From the NCBI GenBank assembly GCA_963662175.1, contig OY759218.1, positions 10,160,001 to 10,224,000 of the forward strand: DNA of 64,000 nt, written 5' to 3'. Origin of the DNA: Aradus depressus. Lineage: Eukaryota > Arthropoda > Insecta > Hemiptera > Aradidae. Both the position numbers and the translations under genes were made by a program. Of this stretch, positions 1 to 11,765 are shown piece after piece (the stretch's first letter is position 1; each line of letters begins with the position of its first letter). The notes beneath the pieces are model-generated. The model searched no databases and was not told the DNA's origin. It saw only the letters and a list, made by a program, of their open reading frames with translations.

Positions 1-419
1 AAATAAACAACAAATACTGCTGTTGGTTTGATCAAGAGGCATCTAGGCCAATTTCCCGCTCTTCACCTTTATCAAACTCTCAAAGAAATTAAAGAAGTTG
101 GTCTTCCCACTCTTTATACTGTACATACATACAATACATACTTTCTTGCATTGAATGAACTCGTCGTACATAACCTATTCATTTATAATTGTAATTAGGT
201 GATATAAGAGGGATGAGACACCATTCATCAGTTATATTGCTTGTAAATACTTGAATGTACTTTAGTACGTCACAACTATAGAAATAGTATTATAAAAGCA
301 TATTACATTCCTCTCTACGTATTAATGGAGGAAATTATGTAATCGGGCATAACTCATTGTTTAGTTTTCCCCTGAATCCAAAAAGGAAAAACATATTTCA
401 TGCCGATGTGGGTTGTGCG

Positions 420-930
420 GGCCTCAGTGGACACGTTAACTCCAACGCCAGCGCTATGCCAGCACTACAGAGGCTGTCCCCAGGGCTCGGTCCTCGGACC
501 CTCGCTGTCGAACATACTCTTTGACGAACTGCTCCGTGGATTCAAGGCGTAGCCTACGTCGACGAATTTATGGTCACGTTGCAGGCAGATAGTCGCGTTG
601 CTCTGACCCAACGCGCTGAGACCGCCATTGAGTACACCGACGGCTAATGCAGCACCAACAAACTCGCCCTCTCACCCGGCAAGACGTTGGTCTTGCTAAT
701 GAGAGGGAGGACTGACGCCCAGAATCCTCTGGTTATAAGATACCATGGGCTGCGCGTTGAGTGCCCGGCGGCAACGGTTACGTACCTAGGAGTGCAAATC
801 GGGTCTGAACGTGACGCCCTACGCATTAAAAGGACTATAGCCATTTTCTATAGCCGCCTAGCCCGAGCAACATAGGGCCTCGGCTACTCCCCATATAGAG
901 CGATCTACACCGGGATGTTCGAGGCCGTTG
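420..930 (+). pseudogene. Decayed non-LTR retrotransposon RT fragment
   Basis: Translated pieces in shifting frames read CPQGSVLGPSLSNILFDELL, then VAYVDEF, then TNKLALSPGKTLVLLMRGR and TYLGVQIG. These match the order of the RT palm (PQGS, YxDD) and thumb of R1/jockey-like non-LTR elements. The second catalytic motif is decayed (YVDE for YADD). Several frameshifts and stops show a dead fragment of about 500 bp. It lies on the 3' side of the visible RpLP0 exons, in an intron or the downstream flank. Confidence 0.6.
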
Positions 931-974
931 CCAGATACGCGGACGCAGGAAGTTACTAACCGCGCAGATAACGT

Positions 975-1125
975 TACTCAACTGCTCAAAGTTATTCCGG
1001 GTGAAACAAGGTAACCTGCTAGTACTTACTGCAGTTACTAACCCGGCAAGAGAGGGTAACCTTCTAGTACTTACTGTAGTTACTAACCCGGCAACGGAGG
1101 GTAACCAGCTAGTATTAATTAATTC
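975..1125 (+). repeat. 45-bp tandem array ending in GGTAACCNGCTAGT
   Basis: About three units with a period of 45 bp; the GTAACC of each unit starts at 1011, 1056 and 1101. Each unit carries an ACCCGGCAA.GGAGGGTAAC block followed by CTAGTA and ACTTACTG. The same GC-rich hairpin plus GGTAACCTGCTA ending recurs at 49205-49230 and, inverted, at 30694-30725 and 59301-59331. This looks like a tandem multiplication of one mobile-element terminus. Confidence 0.65.
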
Positions 1126-1439
1126 GTTTATTTGTATAACAGATTATATTTAAGAAATTTAGGGGGAATCTTGCATAATTTAGGACGGTAATGTTTTCAG
1201 ATCCCATCGAAACGGTTGTAATTGACCCCTGAGCTGTAGAATACTGAGAATGACTGATTTATGTCCTTTCGTCACCCTATGTCAGAAATTTCAGACTTAT
1301 GAGTACTCAACAAAGAACATTTGGTTGATTAAAGGTGAGAATGTACATGAAATTATGGGTATAGTCAAAACAATTTTTGAATTTCAGGGTGACCTCTACT
1401 ACAGCAATGTACATATTTGCTGAAATGAGGTAGACTTAC

Positions 1440-4242
1440 GATTATTTCAATAGTTCCCTTGGAGATCTTGGTAGGAATGGACAAAGCCTGGAAGAAGGAT
1501 GTCTTTTCCGGTCCGAGACCGGTGTTCTGAGCCGGGATGACAACAGGACAGGGTGCTATAGCCCCAGCCCTAGCAGGAGCACGCACTTTGTTCTGAAGAA
1601 GCTTCTCTCTCACATCGGTCAGCTCGTCTCGGGTGAATACGAACCCAACGTTTCCTTTGATGTGGGGAAGGACCCTGCAAAATTCAAATATTAGATTACA
1701 ATAGAACAGGGACATAATACCGCCCTTCCGAGGAAACGCTCATTCTCTCTGGAAAGATTGGTCCCTCATAAAGAACAAAAAAAAAAATGAATGTAAGTAT
1801 AGTTTTATGAACTTCTTTTTCTTATTTTTATAACAGTCTATAAGAAAAAAATTAAATAAACATTTATTCTATGAGGATAATATTATTATAATTCCCCATT
1901 TCGTATTTTTTACTCTAAATTTCTCTATTCCTACACTCCCGCTAAATGATTTTATTGACTTACACTGAATAGCCGCTGAACGACTAATGTGTAAGTAATA
2001 CTCAAGGAAAACATTGAAAACAATAAAAAAGGATCACTTATTTTTTGAATTATTGCAAAATGATACATCCAGTACAGTTTCAGGTATTTTATTTACCACC
2101 AATAACAATACTACCATGTACTATTTCAATATAGGAATGGGGTGTTCCATGCCAAATCAACATGGCCAAAATACCTCGCGATTTAGACACATGTGTGTTT
2201 CAGTGTCCCAAGAGCCTATGGCCAATACAAATGGATTTTTCATGGAAACATTACTGACCTGATTTGTAAAGCACTTAGTGACTTCTAACCCGGATCCTTA
2301 AGTATCTAATTACAAAATTATTTATTTCTCAGAAATAAACATGTGAAGTTGAATAAATAACACAGATGTATCAATCCAACTTATATTCTATTTTTACCAC
2401 AACTAGTTTCGGCAATCTGCCATATTCAGGTGAATAACCTTATTAGAGAAGGGGTCAAAGAAATGGACACATATCAGGGACTAGTTGGATACTGAGTATT
2501 TAGTCACATGTGTGTTTCACCTGATTGATATGTGTCCATTTCTTTGACTCTGATAAGGTTCACCACCTGAAGATGGCAAATTGCCGAAACTAGTTGTGGT
2601 AAAACTAAAATATAAGTTGGATTGATACATCTGTATTACTTATTTACCTAGTAATAAGTCCACAACAACCGCCTACCACCAAGTGAAGTTGAATGCGGAA
2701 TAATTTTGGAAAGCCGCGCGATTTAGACACATTTGTGTTTTCGGTGTCACTAGAGCCTAGCCTATACAAAAGATAGAGAATATGGTTTCATTTTGAAGAG
2801 CCGTCTCCTATCCGCAATGACCAAGGCCTGTTATTTTAAATATTTTCAGAATTTCGCGCCAAATATCAAATTATGTACATATTTTCACCAACATTCAAAA
2901 TTCACTTCATAATAACGACAAAAATATGACCATAATTTGGCCTCAGACGCAAAATTCTAGTAATTATATCAAAAAATAAAATAAACATGTCTTAGGCATT
3001 CCCAGATTTTTCTCTTTAAAATGAGACCAACACAGGGATCCGGTGGTCAACAAATTACAAAAAGCTTCACAATCAGGTTGTAGGAAGAAAAACATACATC
3101 TCCACCAAATTTTGCCAGAAGTTTTACTTTAGACTTTATTCCGATCAGAAGTATATAGTTTTGATAAAAACAAAATATTTACTTCTCGAGAGCTTGGTTC
3201 CTGTCGATGTGTCCTTTGATGGCTTTCCGCATCATGGTGTTCTTGCCCATGAGGACCACAGCCGACCCTCGGAGTGACATCCGGATCTGTTGCATCTGTT
3301 TGGAACCGACATTGTCAGCACCCACTATGAAACACTTTGGATATTCTTCAAGAAGTTGCTAAAACAAAAACATATTTCATAAACGAGATTCCGCCATATA
3401 AATAAAACGTCTTCCCAGTGTTTCTACCAGAACCTGTTTTCAACGCAACTGCGAAATCATGCATCTACGAATTCCCATATAATATAAATATCGGGTACAA
3501 AAGAAACTAGCAACATAGTATCAGGGTACTACAAAGTAACAAAAATAAAACTTGCTTACTACCAGTTTCATGTAATGTCTAACCGTCTGAGTAGCTCAAC
3601 GGCAATAACCAAACCCAAACATTCCAATAAATAATATGGAACTATAAAATACACATATTTATAAACAAATGAAAAATGATGTGATGTGTCAATAGGAATT
3701 TTTTTATACCAACCTCCTTTGTACTGATCAATCTCTCCCCCTCCCGAATTCACTTCGGTTACTGGGGTATATGTGAAAAGAATGTGTTAACGTCAGCTAT
3801 TTCCTGCGTTTTATTGTACTAAAATTCGTTGCTATGTTACAATTCAAACATTACTTTCAAACTATTTCCTACAGAATATTTGTTTGAATATGTTTTTGTA
3901 CATGTACTGTACATTTATTGGGGTCTTTTGCTAGTTGGAAATTTAGTAAATAAAAGATATAGCAATTAAATTTGAGATGCTAATGATGGAAATTCTTCCC
4001 GAATCACTCATATTCGCAACGTGGCAAAATCGAAAAAATAAATGGGTGAAATATAGACCTGCTGAAAATATCTATAATGAAAAAAAAACTGTAATTGTTC
4101 CCTACTATTGAGATGAAAAGAAATTAAATTAAGCAGTTTACAAAAACATTAGGAAGGGTGGCATGGGATAGAATAGCGTGGCACTTACGATAAGCTTGGT
4201 GAAATAGTTGCTTTTCCAAGTAGCCTTATCTTCCTTACCCAT
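1440..4242 (-). CDS. RpLP0: 60S acidic ribosomal protein P0 (uL10), 5' part
   Basis: Encodes the N-terminal half of ribosomal stalk protein P0, which binds 28S rRNA at the GTPase-associated centre and carries P1/P2 dimers. Coding exons run 4242-4189 (begins [18 protein letters not shown]), 3358-3183 and 1674-1440. All have GT-AG borders and consistent phase, giving 155 codons. Visible hallmarks are [31 protein letters not shown], the [13 protein letters not shown] segment, [20 protein letters not shown] and [20 protein letters not shown], all typical of animal P0. The family is about 315 residues, so the C-terminal half with the acidic P1/P2-binding tail is missing. The donor at 1439-1435 is intact and no further exon is recognisable down to base 1, so the rest should lie left of the window. 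The coding start is fixed by the conserved MGxEDKATWK N-terminus. Confidence 0.95.
2361..2635. mobile_element. Foldback/MITE hairpin
   Basis: The left arm from 2361 (CAGATGTATCAATCCAACTT and onward through CACAACTAGTTTCGGCAA) is complemented by the right arm ending near 2633. The arms are about 110 bp, with a short centre containing CACATGTGTGTTTCACCTGA. No ORF. It lies in an RpLP0 intron. Near-repeats of a GCGATTTAGACACAT segment flank it at 2179 and 2715. Confidence 0.7.
2636..3182. other. RpLP0 intron sequence without recognisable genes
   Basis: AT-rich intronic sequence between exons 2 and 3 of RpLP0. Apart from the GCGATTTAGACACAT near-repeat at about 2715, I see no coding, RNA or structured element. 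Confidence 0.5.
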
Positions 4243-4511
4243 CTTGTGGAGTAGGGATTTCTCAATAGAATTTTAAAGACTAAAACAAACAAAACTGAAA
4301 TCAGAAACACAAAAAACTATGAACATAAAAACTAACCTAAAGAAAAACATGGCTGAGCAAAAATCAAGATTTTTTTGTTTTTTAAGAGTATACATTTAAC
4401 AACAAACCCACCTATTAGATTCAATAAGTTAAATGAACAATCACAAAGTAATATATCAATAATTATTCATTTTGTTTTCAAAAATGTGAACTGAGAAAAA
4501 AAAAGACTTAC

Positions 4512-4560
4512 AAAGGCAGAAGAAGCGTACTTTGAGGTCAGTAGCAAGATGCAATATGGA
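4512..4560 (-). promoter_or_regulatory. RpLP0: Probable 5'UTR exon and start region of RpLP0
   Basis: On the minus strand a GTAAGTC donor follows base 4512, and an acceptor (TTTTAG) precedes the ATG exon at 4279. A noncoding leader exon therefore probably ends at 4512. Just before the donor is the pyrimidine-rich stretch CTTCTTCTGCCTTT, resembling the 5' terminal oligopyrimidine tract that marks ribosomal-protein mRNAs for growth-dependent translation. The exact transcription start cannot be fixed from sequence, and the upper bound is approximate. Confidence 0.45.
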
Positions 4561-6447
4561 TACCCGCTTACGTTAGGATTGTTCGATGTACATCTTAAAT
4601 ATCGATATGCAAAAACTGATTTGTTATAATATATAAAAGTTAGAAAAAAAAATTGATGGATAAGTGAATATATTTTTCAATTCAAAAAATTCAAAATTGC
4701 AATAATGCATTACGGTATACGAAATCAGTTCAGATAGAAAGATTTTTTAAATCGTAGATGAGGGGAAGGGTGAGGGGGGAGAAATGGAGAATATTCACAA
4801 AATACGACTCCAAGATTTGCCTGCCATAAAGTAAATACTTGATGACGTGACTCTAGTGAAGAAGCCATTATCTTTAAAAACTTTTTATTCACACACATGC
4901 ACATATCATTAATTATCTCCATATAATTATTTTTACGTTTTGCTAAGGAAAGAACATAATTACATAGAAACTCCACCCGACATGACATCTTCCGGTTTCA
5001 ATTTGTGTAACTGAATGATATTGATTCGCCAAGCATTGAGCTCCAACGATTTTTATTGTATTCCGTTTGAAGTTTCACCCTACCTCAGACAAATATGCAA
5101 ATGATTTTTACTGAGAAGTCAACTGCAGAGCGACTAAGTTGCTTTCAAAATCCGACGCCATGCTGAGGGCCTTATCGAGATCCAGATCAACCATACTGAG
5201 CAGAGCCTCTTTCAACCATACTTCAGGAAATATACTTACTATTTATTTTAATCATTTTTTTTTTAGCTACATTGCAAATACTAGAGCTGTGTCACTCAGT
5301 TGGAAAAAACACATAAATTTTATGCGCTCTGCATATTTATTTGGTTCCGGTTGATCAAAGTTTTATAATAAACTTAATTATTCGTCGACACATTTATTTT
5401 CCGGTCCCTCTAGAAGACATAAATATATAGAGTCTAACAACGCCAATGTTTGCTTCTCTGCTGGCACTTCATGCAGGGATAGACTATTTTTCTCAATCTC
5501 CAGTAATAGATGTTCCACGCACTGTTCGCTGGATCAAACTTCGTTAAGAACTTGTATCCTGCGTCGCCATTGTTATATAGAGCTATCCTTAACTAAGGGA
5601 TAAGCAACACAACAAACAGTAAGTCCTCAACATTGGCGACCCCTATTTTTTTGTTTTTCCTTTTTCTTTAAAACTGTAATACATACATAAAGATGTAACT
5701 AAATGAAAATTAAAAATTAATTTAAATGATCTTACGGTAAAATTAAAATTGTCAACGAAAATGATCTCCCTCAATGTTTTACAATCTAATAATTCCCAGT
5801 ATATAATATGAACACTGGTCCATGTAGTGAAATGAATATGTTTTTCAAAATAAAATCCGATAAAATAAATGAAAATATTGAAACTAAAAAAAAACATCTC
5901 ATTTCTCCATATAAAATTTGTTACAGACACTTTGTTAATGAGTTCTGTTTGTATATATGTATAATTATAATAATATAAGTTGTTCAATTAGAAATTTTGT
6001 TTAATGATTAAACCCATCCCCCTTTTTACATAAGATAATAGACTCAACATTCGCTACCAAAATTTGGAACGGAACTACTTTCTGTAGTTGAAAATGAAAC
6101 ACTAACTATATTTTCCTAAACATATGCACAACAATAACAATGTATAGTCAACAATAAATACTATGTATATTATCAGCAAATCTTAATCCAGGTCTGTCCA
6201 ACCCATTCTACTGGTCCGTCATGTTTACCTTACATCAGGTAACTCCATTCATTTCTGTATTTTCATAATTTTAGGGTATGTACCCCCTCAACATTCACGA
6301 ATTTTGCATATTTGCAATTTATTCAATATATATGCTACTTAATATTCAACAGTTAAATATTCGCGTATCTTTTATAGTTATATGAAGTATGGTTTTAAGA
6401 TAGTTAGTTAAAAACTAATATAGATTATGCTTTTTTTGTTTTTTCCC
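4561..6447. other. Intergenic stretch upstream of RpLP0
   Basis: AT-rich DNA with no supported gene. A plus-strand open stretch at 5160 encodes a basic, Ser/Arg-rich start (MLRALSRSRSTILSRASF), but no donor or homologous continuation is visible. At 5629-5643 the sequence CAACATTGGCGACCCC resembles the junction between a 5' LTR end (CA) and the following primer-binding region of Gypsy-type elements. No matching LTR start or gag/pol was found, so this is at most a remnant. Confidence 0.3.
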
Positions 6448-6916
6448 TAGCTATACGAAGTGGAGGTGAAGTTGTGTAATCGGTCAGAAATTCGATGTGG
6501 AGTTTTCAACGAATTCCGACCTCCTGATTACAAAAATGAGAAAAAAAGTTTCGATCTGTCTGTGAACACTATAACTCCCGATAGAAAGAATATATCGACA
6601 CGAAATTTTATGTGTATCTAGAACCCTCTAAGGACGACACCTATTGATTTTTAGAGTTTTTGTGTTAAGCTTCCCCCCAATACCCACTTCTCTTTGGCTG
6701 AAAATCAATAGGGGTCGTCGTTCTGGATACACATGTAAAAATTTCGTGTTGACACATTCATTCTATCGGGGCAAAGACACACAGAATTTCTTTTTTCATT
6801 TTTCAAATCAGGAGGTTGAAAAACAAGATATTCCGTTGAAAACCCGCATCGAATTTTTGAACGATTACATAATTTCCCTTATATTTCGTATAGTTGGGGA
6901 AGTAAAAATAACGTAG
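6448..6916. mobile_element. Foldback element, family with AGCTGGGGAAGTA ends
   Basis: Two imperfect inverted arms (about 6448-6660 and 6690-6916). The left begins CCCTAGCTATACGAAG; the right ends CGTATAGTTGGGGAAGTAAA. Both contain AATCGGTCAGAAATTCGATG-like and AACTCCCGATAGAA-like blocks in opposite orientation. Half or partial copies of the same sequence occur at 13090-13400, 21650-21840, 22430-22980, 25690-25850 and about 60590-60860. No coding capacity. Confidence 0.65.
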
Positions 6917-7595
6917 CACAACCAAAGAAACAAAACATTGTCTGTTTATAATGTAGACCTAGGAAACACGCAGTAGGGCACATAATACAATAGAATTCTC
7001 GTATCGGATATGGTGATTTAGGAATTCTAAGAGGTTACCTAAAGACTTGCTTCAAATAACGTATATTTAATTGTTTTGTATATATAACGAACTAATTCGA
7101 GAAATATTGATCCGCTAATTGTTTTTGTAAAACGTAATATGAAAATATTGAAGATTGTTTAAGGATTTCAATAGGTACTATAGAACTCGTTGTACCGTAG
7201 AGGCGGTGTTAGGAACTATACAGTCGTAAATCAATAACATTATTTTAAACATTTTTTTTTCACTAACCTGTCAATATTCCTATGGTGGACGAGAAGCAAA
7301 ACCATGAAATCATTGAATTTACATAACGGCAGTATCGTAGGGCAGAAACTATATTTCAGAACATTATAATTATTATATAATGCCAAATCATTATTTTCAT
7401 ATATCCAGTAATGCCACTATAAAATGATTTTGTGAAGGGGGAGGAGAGAGAAAATGATCTATAAGCGTGGTTGGTATAAGAAAGTCTTGTAATGGCCAGA
7501 TCATATATATTTATTGTTTTTCATCACAAATCAAGGGGATATATATCATACACCCGTAAATTTATTCAATTCTATTTTTTTTCTCTCGTTTTCAG
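6917..7595. other. AT-rich stretch before the C2H2 exon
   Basis: Probably an intron of the C2H2/KVTF gene. It ends in a long pyrimidine tract (TTTTTTTTCTCTCGTTTTCAG) that serves as the acceptor for the exon at 7596. No other element recognised. Confidence 0.4.
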
Positions 7596-10536
7596 TTGAG
7601 ATGCAGTATTTGTGAAAACATTTTTTGCTGCTCTGAACACAGAAGGAAACATGTAAACTCAGTTCACGGCAAACACCACATTATGATTCAAGAAAATAGG
7701 AAAGAAATATTTAGTAAGTCATTCACCATGAAAACAAAGAGAACATACTTGAATCTGGAAAATAAATCTGGCTCAAAGAAAAGAAATTTTCCAAAGACAG
7801 AAGAAAGTGTAAAAGTAAATATTGCAGCATTCGATTTGACAAACCTGAATAAACGGGAATTTCTAATGAGGAGAAAACCAAGAGTAACAAACGGACATGT
7901 GAGCAGGACCTTCGCTGGAAGCAAAAATGATTCTTTTGAAAATAACTCAAGCGTTCAGAAACAGAGTTTGAAAAAAAATCTTTTACTGAGTCCTACTACA
8001 AAAATAGAGCGGATGATAACAACGAGTACCCCCATCTTCAACAAGAGCGAATTGGAATATGTCGGAAACCAGCTCAAAACTAGCTTAAAAGATCATTCCG
8101 CTCTCTTCTCCTTAACTAACGGTAAGTAGAGTCGATTCTTGTTATTCTGCGTAATTAATTATACAGTAAAACTTGCATATACTGACCAACTAAGGGACGG
8201 AAGGAAAACTATCATTTTAGATAGGTGGTGAGTACACCCGACAACTTGAATAAACGTAAAAGAGAGAAAAATAAGAAAATCAAAACATGAGTTCATTTAA
8301 CAATAGGTAACATTATATAGATTGCACAATAAGTTTTTAACTAAGACGTCACCCTGACCACCAAAATTCAAACAGTAATTTTTGTTTTTCATTTTTTTTT
8401 CAAACAAAAATTTAATTAAACAGCTTTCTGATGATTACATATTTATTTTCTAGTGTTATTTTTTAGGATAAATAAATTTTATGAAAAAAAAATTTTGGAA
8501 ATACTCAAAGCAAAAAAAGCGGTGCACCTTCAATTTCATTAATATTTTTTATTTAAATGCTAGAAGTTGTCCAATTTTTTTTTTTTTATCCTTAGAATAC
8601 TTAAAATACTGTATAGTAAAACAACAAAATGGATGAGAACATTATTTTATAAGAGAAAAAATATTATTTAATTGAAAAAAACAGAATACCTACTTTATTT
8701 AAAAAACAAATGTTACATCAGATTTCTTCCAATAACTGAAATGTCCACACGCCTTTTTTTCCTTAGTAACGAGTGTTACCTCCTCTAGCTTGAATAACTG
8801 CTTGTAGTCTTCTTAGGCATGCTTCTGATGAGACTAGCCACGCTTCCTTGAGGCATCCCCTCCCATTCTTCCACCACAGCAGTTCTCACTTCTTGTAAGT
8901 CAAGGGGAGGGTTTGGTCTGCGGCGGATGCACCTTTTCAGCTCGCCCCAAAGGTGTTCAATAGGATTAAGGTCAGGGCTGCGGACTGGCCATTCCAGGGT
9001 ACGAATACCGACCTCATTAAGGTATTCAGATACCACATTTGCAACATGCGGCCGAGCATTGTCCTGCATGAAGATAAAATCTTCCCCGATTAATGGAGCA
9101 AAAATCATCACATAATCTTGTAGGACTTCAGTCACATACGCATGTGCATTCAGGGTCGGCCTCCGGAATACGTGGAGATCGGTCTTGGCTTCTAATGTGA
9201 TGCCTCCCCAAACCATCACCGACCCACCTCCAAACTGTACTCTTCCCGCTCTAGTGCATTAAGCGTATCGCTCTCTTCTTCTTCTCCCCACTCTTACGCG
9301 CTGATCTGAAGCGTACCGAGAAAATATGGACTCGTCTGAAAACAGAACATGTCCCCAGTCATTCTCTGTCCATGCCTCATAAACTCGAGCAAACTGAAGA
9401 CGAGCTGCTCGGTGTGCGGGGATGAGTAGAGGTCCAGTAGCGATGGCTCTCGAGTGCAGGTCAATTTCTGCGAGTCGTCTGCGTACTGTGTCTACACTGA
9501 CTTGGACATTCCGGGCTCTTCGAAGCCTCTCAGCGGTCTCTACAGCCGTCTGGGTGCGATTTCGGAGAGTTTGGAGAATGATAAATCGGTCAACTGCAGG
9601 TATTGTCGCTCTTGGTCTTCCTGAACCTGGCCTCCTCGTACATCGGCCAGTCTCCTCATACCTATGGACGGCTCGCCGAACAGTTGTTTCAGGTAGCCCA
9701 AGAGTCCTGGCCACGTAACGCTGACTTCTTCCATCTGCCACCAGGGCAACAATACTAGCGGCTATCTCAGCAGTTAAAACCATTTTGCAACTTTTAGAAG
9801 TTACTACAGTAACTCCAGAACAGAATTAAACTTAAAAAAAAAGTAATGAAAAAACGTTACAGTCTCTATACAGAACTCTAGACAAACTGATATGAGGCTT
9901 GTTATGAAACCTAGGGTTCTTATCATTATTCCTCGAACCTTATGTTGCTAATACTGGAGAGGATTATAGAGAAATAATAACAAAGTCTAATGTTCAAATA
10001 TAATGCGTCAAACCTCATTTAATTCCTTGTAAAAAACAAATATAATTGAAAAAGAAGGTGCGCCGCTTTTTTTGCTGTTGAGTGTGGCTCGTTAGTGGAA
10101 GTGCAAGAGGCCTCTTCACTGTTGTGATCAAAACGAGGCGTTTTAATTCGCTGCACTCGTGTACGGCGGAATGAAGGCGACCCCAGCTATAAGTTTATTT
10201 ATTTTGTTAATAAAAGCACATGACCTCTTTTTCTCATCTGATCTATGTATATTGGCACATATGGGTGACGTGGTCTACTAGAGAAGAGGAGCAACTACAA
10301 TACAAAAAAAAGTATTTACACAATACTATTATTTTTTTTTTGTTTAATCTCGTTTTAAAATAATTGTTTTCATGATTTCAGAAACTAGCTCAATTGAAAC
10401 TGTTCAAGGAAATTCTTTGGGAATACTACAAGAAAAGAAAGTAACATTTTCGGACTCAATTGATAGCTTATATATCACTGCTATATCCATGACTTCATCT
10501 TCAAAATGTGAAGAAATAAACTCAGCTCAAACCTGA
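7596..10536 (+). CDS. C2H2-finger protein with PP1-docking-like KVTF motif, last two exons
   Basis: Two exons join in phase: 7596-8122 (donor GGTAAG) and 10382-10536 (acceptor GATTTCAG), ending in TGA at 10534-10536. The first opens with a canonical C2H2 finger (C-x2-C-x12-H-x4-H; CSICENIFCCSEHRRKH followed by VNSVH). A Lys/Ser/Asn-rich, probably disordered region follows. The last exon contains KKVTFSDS, which fits the RVxF docking motif for protein phosphatase 1. About 227 residues are visible. The acceptor directly before 7596 means the start codon is in an upstream exon I could not identify. A likely poly(A) signal AATAAA lies at 10869. The intron holds a Tc1 transposon. I do not recognise the family; a nuclear PP1-targeting protein is a guess. 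Confidence 0.7.
8504..10082 (-). mobile_element. Tc1-like transposon, nearly complete
   Basis: Terminal inverted repeats pair CTCAAAGCAAAAAAAGCGGT (from 8504) with the complement of CGCCGCTTTTTTTGCTGTTG, which ends at 10080 (element ends at 10082). A TA precedes the left end; the right flank reads TG, so one copy of the TA target duplication seems mutated. The element is about 1.58 kb, normal for Tc1, and holds one minus-strand transposase. It sits in the intron of the C2H2/KVTF gene. Confidence 0.9.
8785..9783 (-). pseudogene. Tc1 transposase (DD34E) with a single internal stop
   Basis: Cut-and-paste transposase. From ATG at 9783 the frame runs 174 codons to a TAA at 9261-9259 and then continues in the same frame to 8785: 333 codons in all including the internal and final stops. 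The N-terminal paired-like HTH includes SIVALVADGRSQRYVARTLG. The catalytic triad is complete: D in HVLFSDES, D in FMQDNARPH, E in DLNPIEHLWGELKR. There are 34 residues between the second D and the E, the Tc1 signature. The only visible defect is the one nonsense codon just after a basic stretch (GRRRRERYA). This implies recent activity. Confidence 0.9.
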
Positions 10537-11130
10537 AAGTTTTAAAAGAAACCGTTTGCGGCAGTTGATACGTTCCTTACGTTTTGTGCCTACATATCCA
10601 TATGTTATAGTATAACATTTAATTATTGTGAAAATGTGTTTTGTAAATTTTCTGAACGAATATTTAAAAAAAAGTGTCGAAGTACACACCGTCGTTGCTA
10701 CTGTGTTAATAAAAATCTCCACTGCAGGACTCTTTACATATTTCAATACATTTTGGTCAGAGTTGTAAGATCAGCGGGTTTTCATTAAAAAATGTTGATA
10801 TATTGTATATTTGATCCCCCGAACTAGGGAATTTAATTCGCTTTTTGATCAAAAATCATCAATCGAAAAATAAATTAAGTTCCTGGCAAAACATTTCCAT
10901 CTGTTTTATAGCGTATTCGATACGTAATTTTTTTTTAAAGACTAATCTTGTACAATCAGACAACAGACAAATTTATGATATGTTGATAGAATGGTCAAAA
11001 AAATAAAACAAAAATTAATTAAGATGAAATTCATCTAGATTTTTCTTTATTTTCAATTGTATACATACTTGAACTTCGGATGTGAAAAATGAAAGGACTC
11101 TTAAACTCATACTCATTAATTATAAATAAT

Positions 11131-11585
11131 AATTCTTAGGGCGTTGACCTCATGGAGAAAGTATAGGGTCTAGCCAACAATAGGAAAATGTAATATCAAT
11201 TGCTCAAAAAACAATTCAAATACAAAATACAAACAAATAATAATTCTTAGGGCGTTGACCTCATGGAGAAAGTATAGGGTCTAGCCAACAACAGGTCAAT
11301 TTATAATCAAGAATTGCTCAAAAAACAATTCAAATACAAAATACAAACAAATAATAATTCTTAGGGCGTTGACCTCATGGAGAAAGTATAGGGCCTAGCC
11401 AACAACAGGTAAATTTATAATCAAGAATTGCTCAAAAAACAATTCAAATACAAAATACAAACAAATAATAATTCTTAGGGCGTTGACCTCATGGAGAAAG
11501 TATAGGGTCTAGCCAACAACAGGTCAATTTATAATCAAGAATTGCTCAAAAAACAATTCAAATACAAAATACAAACAAATAAAAA
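11131..11585. repeat. 114-bp tandem repeat, four units
   Basis: Units start with AATTCTTAGGGCGTTGACCT at 11131, 11242, 11356 and 11470 (periods 111, 114, 114). Copies are nearly identical; the first differs by a short deletion and GGAAAATGTA in place of GTCAATTTATA. Each unit ends in an A-rich block (CAAATACAAAATACAAACAA). Noncoding minisatellite in the intergenic space. Confidence 0.9.
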
Positions 11586-11765
11586 AAAATAAAATAAACA
11601 TATTTCAAAGTATCTTTCTATATTAAATGTTCAAATAATTTGACTTTAACACTTTAAACTGTATTGAATTCTCGTAGGATATCTTATTAATGAAAGTCCC
11701 GTCTTTAACAGGTAACTCATTGGTATTTATATTTAACGCTTATACATAATCACAAATCAACATGC

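Noticed and set aside
1..420. Search for the missing 3' exon of RpLP0 in the first 420 bases
   Set aside because: Minus-strand translations do not match the P0 C-terminal half in any frame.
5139..5354. Possible mitochondrial-type presequence ORF
   Set aside because: No donor, no homologous continuation and no second exon found; could be chance.
5395..5643. Possible LTR ending at CAACATTGGCGACCCC
   Set aside because: No matching LTR start, no second LTR and no gag/pol nearby.
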